From Avena insularis (Eukaryota > Streptophyta > Magnoliopsida > Poales > Poaceae): DNA of 64,000 nucleotides. The stretch's first letter is position 1, and each line of letters begins with the position of its first letter. The DNA is taken from positions 307,986,323-308,050,322 of the forward strand of contig CM042697.1 in NCBI GenBank assembly GCA_023614405.1, in the 5' to 3' direction. Positions 57,201-64,000 of the stretch are shown one piece after another. A program made the position numbers and the translations under genes. Under the pieces are notes generated by a model. It was not told where the DNA came from. It made no database searches and saw only the letters and a list, made by a program, of their open reading frames with translations.

Positions 57201-60200
57201 TATCAACACCTGGATTTTTAATCCCAGATGCCTGTTATGCCATACCTCACAATCCTAGGATTATCATTTTTGCAAGACATAACAGAATTGGTATCATAGT
57301 ACATCATCCATTACAAACCATAATAAAGGTCTTACAAATATAGGATCTCATGATCCGGTCTTAATACAATCAACGCAGAGGAAATTAAACGTAGCGGGGC
57401 TTCATCTTCAGGGTCACATGCAATGCTGATGATGGGATATGATGCTAGTTGTCATAGACTTCATGCTGTCCATCATCCTGGTAGTCCTCCTCATAGTCTG
57501 GCCATGGGAATAGCCAGGGACAAAGCCATGAGTACTCTTTAAGTACTCGCAAACTATCACTAACAAGTTAAGTAGTTTGAGTAGGAATCCTAAGCTATAG
57601 GTTTATTTGCAAAACGGTAGGTTTATCTCATACTGAGTTCAGAAGTAAATAAAACTAGTTTAATGTTCTACAACTCCTATGTGGGAACTTAGTTTTCATG
57701 TTCACAACCCTGTTGTGGTCAAGTCAACGTCATAGTTCATTTCACAAGTCATTTTGAAAACATCTGACGATGGAACAGTATGGCCACTACAACTGTCCAT
57801 GACCGCGGACGCGGCTATTCGAATAGTTTGACACTCTGCAGAGATGGTACACTTTCACCACAAAATTCGATACATTCGTCAGGGATAACCCTGAATCATC
57901 ATACTTAGTATGCGGATAATTAATCCGAACCTTTCAAATACACACCCTAGTATAGGCACCTCCCCTATGAGTTTGGCCTCCCAACCATGACATTCCGTCA
58001 TCTTGAGTATTGCATAGGTGGACATTCACATTCACGAGGTAGCCTCAGCTCAACCTCTTTCCGCAAGGGAACCCATACTAAGACATATAAACTTCCAGTT
58101 AAGCCCTACCCAATTCAGGTATTGTGGTTGTATGGTAAAATTGGAATGGTATCGCATCTGAACCCAACCATCAGTTTTTATAAAGGGCTAAGGCTCATGC
58201 CTCAACATTTTCATCATCAAATCATCTTGTGTTCATAACACATGTCAAAACATTTCAATAGAATGAATCCTCATTCCAAGGTTTTCATAATCATTTTCAC
58301 CAAGTATTCCCATCTAAAGTGATCGACTTTTATGCTTAGCACTAGCCACTAAAGTTGAGGGTATTCACTAATGAAGGGTGCTAATCAAGTGTGACTATCC
58401 AAATCTAGTCGTATGCCTTTTGATGACATCTAGTTCTAACTACTTAGGCCTAGTTTTATGCTCTTTATGCTATCTATACTATTTTTCCAAAAATCACAAA
58501 GCACTAACTAAAAGTAATAAATAACTTTGGTAAAAATAAAATAATAAAGCTTGCAAGTAAAACTGGAAATTGGTATAATCAAGGTTGCATAACCAAAGCA
58601 TGCCTAATGCATCTTGCATAGGTTATCTTGCAAGGATGGCTTGCATAGTTAACTTCTATTGTTAGTCTTGCATAGTTAACATGCAAAGTTCTAGCTTGCC
58701 TTGATTGGTGCAGTGATTGAAGTTTTCTTCTTCTTCGTAGTACTCCTCCTCCTCGTAGCCTTGGTCAGTACTAGCGTCTATAAATACACGCGAGGTACAC
58801 AATCACCAAACAATACTTAACTACCTCTATTTGGCACACAAAGGTTCGCACTAGATGATCTAGCATCATCACATGAAACAAAGACCTAGTCCTTTTTATT
58901 TTAGAAAAGTAATTTCTACTCATTGAAAACTACATAAGATTTAACATTATCCAATTAAAATATGGGATCATGTTGACACATGTCATCGCCACATATTCTA
59001 ATACTTGGGAATGTGATTTAAAGTGGTGGTCATATTTTATAAAGTTTAAAATTACTATTTTATATAATTAAAGTGACTAGAAATGCCTATAGAGAATTGT
59101 TTTAGTACTAGTCCAAGATCACTGCATGTAAACCTAAATATTTTTACATATTAAGATAGATCTTGTCAAATGTGATTTTGGAGAGTTGGAATCAACTCAA
59201 AAGCATTTATAGTTGATTTTTGAAAAATGTTTGAACGTGAAAAGTCTTTGTCTTATTATTTTTACTATTGGTGATCTATAATTTCAAATGGTTTTAATCC
59301 ACCGGGTTGATAATTTGAATACCTTTCTAACAAAATTGGAATCATGCAATTTGGTTCAGTGAATCTCTTTGAATTGATTTTTGAATCTACCGACAGAATC
59401 TAGTTTTAACTAAAATGGAAAAAGATTATTTGAATCACTGGGCTACGCGCGGGAACGATAATGGGCCGGACCAACTGCACTTCGCTAGCGCAACGGGCTA
59501 CTGACAGGGGGGTTCCTCTAGTCAGCGTCTCTATCTAACCGAAATGGTATGTTTCAATCTCAGCCCTACAATTAGACTAAGATCGACGTCGGTGGTTTGT
59601 CGTCTCCGTCGCATAGGTCCAACGAGATCGAACCCTAACGACAACGGTGGGGGTGTGTGGTGGCTCACCTAGGCTCTAGCTAGGGTCGGCGATGGGGGCG
59701 AACGACGTTGTCAATGATGGAGGTTCGAACGGTTGTCGCGGTGGCTCCAGGGGTGGCTCCAATCGACGACTCCTCTTCTCCTCTACAGCGGCGGAGTCCG
59801 GCCAAATTCTGGCAGGATGCTGCTCGCCTTGCTCCATGGAGAGGTGTGGGAGGTTCTGAGATGAGTGGGGAGTGAGATGGTGTGGTGAATGAGGGCTGGG
59901 GTGGCTTCTATTTACACACCGGCGAGAGGGGTAGAGCGGCATGGTCGGGATCCTCCGGCGACGTCGTTGCAGTGATCTACGGGCATGGCTGAGGGCGTAG
60001 GGCGGGGCGTTGTTTCCTGGCGGTCATCACGGTCTTAAAGGAGCGCCACGGGGAGGTCGAGGATGGTCGGGAGCGGTCCATGCTCTGCGCGTAACCGGCA
60101 GTGTTCGAGACGACGTACAGGGGCTAATGCTCATGCGGTGGTGAACGGGCATGTCTGGGAGGTAGCTAGGGTCGTGGCGAGGGCAGGTACGCACGGTGAG

Positions 60201-61176
60201 AGCAAGGCGCGGTGTGTGCGCGCGAGGCGGCTGCGGTGTTCTTGCGTGCTCTCGGCATGGCAAACAGAGAAATGGGCGCGGCGTTGCTGGCTTGTCCATG
60301 GCTTGTCTTTGGTCGAGGGGTGGACAGGGAGTGGCGATGGACGGTGGCCTATCTCCTAGACATCATGGATGGGCGCGGGGCTGCTTGTGGCGAGTTGCCC
60401 ATGGTCGACCGGCAAGGATGGCTCGGGCGGCGTGGTACTAGCGCAGCGGCGAGGAAGGGGGATGGTCTGCTGGGTTGCTAGGTGCTGGGGGCGAGTGAGG
60501 GCTAGTAGTGGCGACAAGTGATGGACAAAGCATTGATCAAGAACAGTAATAGTTTGGCAGCTGTTACTATGCTCACTAGGTGTTTGATGAAATGGCTGCA
60601 TGAATTCAACATTTGAATTTTTGGATGAATTTTGGTGATTTATCTTGTCATAAGCTTGGTAGTCTGTGGTTGCTAGGGTGCCAAGGGGAATTGGTTTGGT
60701 TGATTTTTGAGAAATGGCTATCTTAGTACCTATTAAGGATTCAATTTTTGAATGCCTCTCAAATGGATTTGAAAATAGTTTCTGTAAGTTTGTCAGTTTG
60801 CTTGGGTTCATTGTTACTTGGTCTAGCAAGGGGTGAAAAGAATTAGATTTGTTTCTGTTACAAATCATTTAATAGAGATGCCCTAAGTGGGCTAGTGGTT
60901 GATTTTTGTCATAATGACCATTTGATCATATGCCTTCTTATTTGAATTTCCTTTTGATTTGTTTTGTTTATAATTGATCTAGATGATATTGTTTTCATCT
61001 TTAAACCAATCCTTATCATTCATAGCAATCAAACATGGAAAATGCAATCATTCATGCATTAATGACACACACACACACATGCATTCATATTAATTTTAAT
61101 AATAGAAGTTTTTGTTAACCCTAAACTTGGGTGATTAGAACTTGATAATCTTGTTTAATATTTTTGAGGTGTTACA
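57201..61176 (-). repeat. 5' LTR of minus-strand Tekay-like element
   Basis: On - it starts TGTAACACCTC at 61176 and ends GGTGTTGATA at 57201. Length 3976 bp. It pairs with the LTR at 47561-51390 and keeps about 125 bp (near 58857-58985) that the other lacks. The C-rich sense-strand block is at about 60530-59870. Confidence 0.92.
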
Positions 61177-61449
61177 AAGATCTACTTGATGCGTGTCTCC
61201 ATTGATTTGGCTGGAGTTGTTGGTTCCGGAAGGCTCCATCGGTGAACTCCCATAGGCGCATATGCGTGGAGCTTGCTGGATCGGGAGGAATTCGTTCATG
61301 CGCACCTGTGTTTTTTTGCTGGTCGTATGGTTTGAGGGGGAGCGTGGTAAAGCTCTGCTACCTGTTACCATCATGTGACATGTCTTTGACGATACATATG
61401 GTGAAGTCAGATGCGGAGAATGTCATGAAGCTAGAGACATGTGGGCGAG
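61177..61449. other. unassigned sequence right of Tekay insertion
   Basis: Starts with the duplication AAGAT. On - a short frame reads MNEFLPIQQAPRICAYGSS then MEPSGTNNSSQINGD before meeting the LTR; across the empty site it would continue into 47555-47508. No family is recognised. Confidence 0.35.
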
Positions 61450-64000
61450 TGTAACACCCCAGTTTTAGTAAATCAATATTTAGGGTTTGTTTTGTGCATC
61501 ATAAGCATCATCTATATTAATGCATGCAAGAATGAATAAACAAAACCCTAAAACCCTAATCTTCCCCCTCTCTTTGAAGCATCCAAATGGCTTTGAAATA
61601 TTTAAAAAAATATAAAGTATGTGGAGCCCAATCTGAATAAAAGGGTCCCCTCAATATTTTATACACTTTTACAAAGTATCTGGTATTTTTGAAATGTTCA
61701 AAATAGAAATGACTTTGGATTTACAAATACAAAAGGCAAAACAAGAATTGGAAAACTGTTTTCAGGAAATAAAAATGAATCCTAGCTAACCTGGGCCGCA
61801 GCCCAGTTCCCTCTCCCCTCTCTTCCTGCCGCTCGCGTGCAACACTCGCAGCCAGCCGCGACCTAGCTTGGCCCATGCGCAGCCCACCCGTGGCCCGGTA
61901 CCCATTCGTCCATGTTTTGTCGTCTTCCTCGCGGAGACAAGCTCCTCCGTGTCGCTGCCGACGCCGTACGCCGTCGCCAGGATGCGCGCGTGCGCCGCGA
62001 TGCCCGCCGCCGCCCCCGGACCCCTACAAGACCCCTTAACCGCCGCTGGAGAACCCTAGGCCCTCACTTTCCCCTCTCCCTTGCTCTGTCTCCAGTGCGC
62101 CCGAAACCCTAGCATGTTCCTGGTGAGCTCAGGAGCACGCTCGTGCTCTCCAATCCCTCCCTCCTCCTCTCTATCGTCTCCGCCACGAGCACCCGTGCAT
62201 GCCGCCGTCGGAGCTCGTCGGAGCCGAAGCTCCGGTGACCTTCTTCAAGCGGCGCCGCTACTTTATTGCTTACCCCGCTGCGCTGCTTCGATCAAGCCTA
62301 GCCCCGTCGCTCCGCACGCCTCACAGCGCCGTCGCCGGTGACCACCCGACGGTGGCCGCCGAGGTGATGTCACCCCGGCATCACGCTGACGTGGCCCATG
62401 GGCCCGCTGACCTTTGACCGCCACGGTGGCTTGCTGATGTGGCCTAGGGCCCAACAGTCAGTCACAGTGGCTAGGTTCTGTCTCGGTAAAAATAAACACA
62501 ACCCTTTGCTGATATCATATTGACGCAGTAATTCAATTTTAAATGATTTAATAATTTTAAAAATTGTTTTGAATATTGTAAATTCAATAACTTTTAATTT
62601 ATAAGTCAGAAAAATACAAATAATATATCAAAAGGTTCAGAAAAATGAAACCTAGCTATCTAAGCTATAATCATGCATTGTTAATCAACTTTCATGATAA
62701 GTTTAATTAGAAGAACAAATGCACCCCTCTCATATGTTCCGGAGTTTTTCCGAGTTAGGGTTTTCACCCCTCGGAACCCCGATTAAGTTGCCGAGCATGC
62801 TTTAGGGTTTCAATTCAATGCAAATTAACTTGTCATATCATCATTCTTGTTTGAGAATTGCATCGATGCCATATGTTGATTGTTTCCCTTTCTTTCCGGT
62901 GTTTGCTTCTCTCTGGTAGAATACGATATCGAGATCGAGATCGAAGACCGAGATCAAGACCATCGAAGATCGACGAACAATACTTGACCAACTGTAACCA
63001 AGTCAAGTACAAGATTCCTGAAGATCTGCTTATCCGTTATCAACTGGCAAAGGAAAGCATAGCCCCACCATGAAATAATCCTATGTTTACGAAAGTATTT
63101 CAATTCCTGCCATGATGCATATGATTCTACTGTGGTCCTTTATCGATAGATAGAGTATCCTATCTATTGCATTACTCCCCTTGAGCTTATATTACCTGAT
63201 CCACCGCTCCTAGCATAACTAGGTTTGGCTTGTGTGCATTGCTAGAGCTTTTATATGTGTCTACTTAGCCATGCATAGCTGTTAGTTCTGGTCCATCCAG
63301 ATGATGTATCAGATGCAGAGAATCTAGTATGACAGGAGAACGTGATGAGATGATATCAGAGGTGATATGAGTTAAACATGCTAAGGCTTGTATGGGAGGC
63401 CACGGTGGGATGTGGTTTTTGTAGTCCCATGCTCGCCACCACTAGGACCTGAGTTCTTGCCTTTGGAACCGAGATGAGCGTACAACCACACGGGGCTTGG
63501 GAACCCCTCGCCTGATTAACTTTCCTAGTAGATTCCATGAGTCACATAGTTCGGGCATTCCATTCGACATATGCATCAAAAACCGTTTGAAAGATTTGCT
63601 GGGTGCAGGTGCATTCATAACAGGTAGGTAAGCGTGGACCGAGTTGCTTGGTGTCGATGGATCCCTGTTAACCAACCTCGCCTCACATCTTTAAGTACCG
63701 GCTTCGGGATTTGACCCGTTACGGTGGAACCATACTTATTGCGTGACTCATGGTCTAGGCGAAAGCAAGGTAAAGGTCGTGGCCAACCACCCTCTGTCAG
63801 CCTTCCAAGGAAGAGGGCTAATGTACTAGCATTAAGAGTCGGTTGGTACGTGTGGGTAAAGTTGTACACCCCTGCAGGGTTAAATCTTTTCGAAAAGCCG
63901 TGTTCACGGTTATGACGCTTGGTGACCAGATTCTAAGATCATAGGGAACTATAACCTAATAGTAAAACTTGGAAGATCAACGTGTGCTTAAGGATGCTTC
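61450..64000 (+). mobile_element. third long TGTAACACCCC-type LTR unit, cut by window end
   Basis: Starts TGTAACACCCCAGTTTTAG. It has the same overall plan as copies A and B: AT-rich start, C-rich block (about 61790-62430) with chance frames, AT-rich part, and a segment CCCCTGCAGGGTTAAAT ... AAAGCCGTGTTCACGGTTATG (63870-63915). That segment is homologous to 22446-22490 in copy A and 30750-30795 in copy B. It is a diverged relative. The right end is outside the window, so solo LTR or full element cannot be decided. Confidence 0.7.

Larger units (their letters stand above)
47561..61176 (-). mobile_element. structurally complete Tekay-like Ty3/gypsy element on minus strand (TSD AAGAT)
   Basis: The LTRs are at 57201-61176 (5') and 47561-51390 (3'). 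The 5-bp duplication AAGAT is at 47556-47560 and 61177-61181. Read on -: primer site for tRNA-iMet (57198-57185), extra ORF (56976-56209), gag (55954-54840), protease (to 54237), RT, RNase H, integrase, chromodomain, polypurine tract and 3' LTR. Total 13,616 bp. All the domains are present but each is damaged by in-frame stops or frameshifts, and the LTRs have diverged visibly, so it is an old insertion. The domain order and chromodomain place it in the Tekay/Del chromovirus lineage; its LTRs do not resemble the + strand Tekay LTR at 42165. Confidence 0.92.

Noticed and set aside
1..64000. tRNA, rRNA, CRISPR or intact host genes
   Set aside because: No cloverleaf, rRNA segment, spaced repeat array or intact non-transposon reading frame could be supported; the short tRNA-like match at 57185-57198 is a primer-binding site.

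Overview
This window is grass nuclear DNA made almost entirely of transposable elements inserted into one another. I see no intact host gene, rRNA, tRNA or CRISPR array. The evidence for a grass, probably a cool-season (Pooideae) species such as an oat, ryegrass, wheat or barley relative, is the lineage mix: Tat/Retand with an antisense gene, Tekay/Del, a CRM/Reina-like chromovirus, and an Athila-type LTR of the kind common in those genomes (starting TGATACGTCG). The species is an inference. Nearly every reading frame is broken by stops and frameshifts.

Left third (1-26442). A CRM/Reina-like Ty3/gypsy element on the + strand runs from before base 1 to about 24151. Two insertions interrupt it. 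A Tat/Retand-like element (2261-15301) sits inside its gag gene and has three LTR copies (two in tandem on the left), a gag-pol, and a multi-exon antisense gene behind pol. A 4.1-kb solo-LTR-like unit (19374-23498) sits in its 3' coding tail with target-site duplication AGGCC. The host element is itself flanked on the right by an Athila-like internal end and LTR (24152-26442).

Middle (26443-41020). A second Tat-lineage element lies on the - strand and has lost both LTRs. A second copy of the 4-kb unit (27912-31820, duplication ATAGG) splits its archaeal-type RNase H domain. A CACTA DNA transposon (35196-40257, 3-bp duplication GAT) splits its gag. The CACTA element carries exon-like sequence, including a recognisable fragment of the C-terminal MLLE domain of poly(A)-binding protein.

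Right third (41021-64000). A 5'-truncated Tekay-like element on the + strand gives integrase, chromodomain, polypurine tract and LTR start (41026-about 47285). After a short unassigned stretch comes a structurally complete Tekay-like element on the - strand (47561-61176). It has two 3.8-4.0 kb LTRs, duplication AAGAT, a tRNA-iMet primer site, and an extra coiled-coil ORF ahead of gag. A third member of the long TGTAACACCCC LTR class starts at 61450 and runs off the window.

Functionally, each pol module (protease, reverse transcriptase, RNase H, integrase) would act on its own element. Catalytic residues are lost in at least two copies: the RT YxDD of the CRM/Reina-like element and the integrase glutamate of the + strand Tekay copy. 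The most interesting sequences are the spliced antisense gene of the Retand element, the tandem-LTR junction, the gene fragment inside the CACTA element, and the extra ORF of the complete Tekay element.
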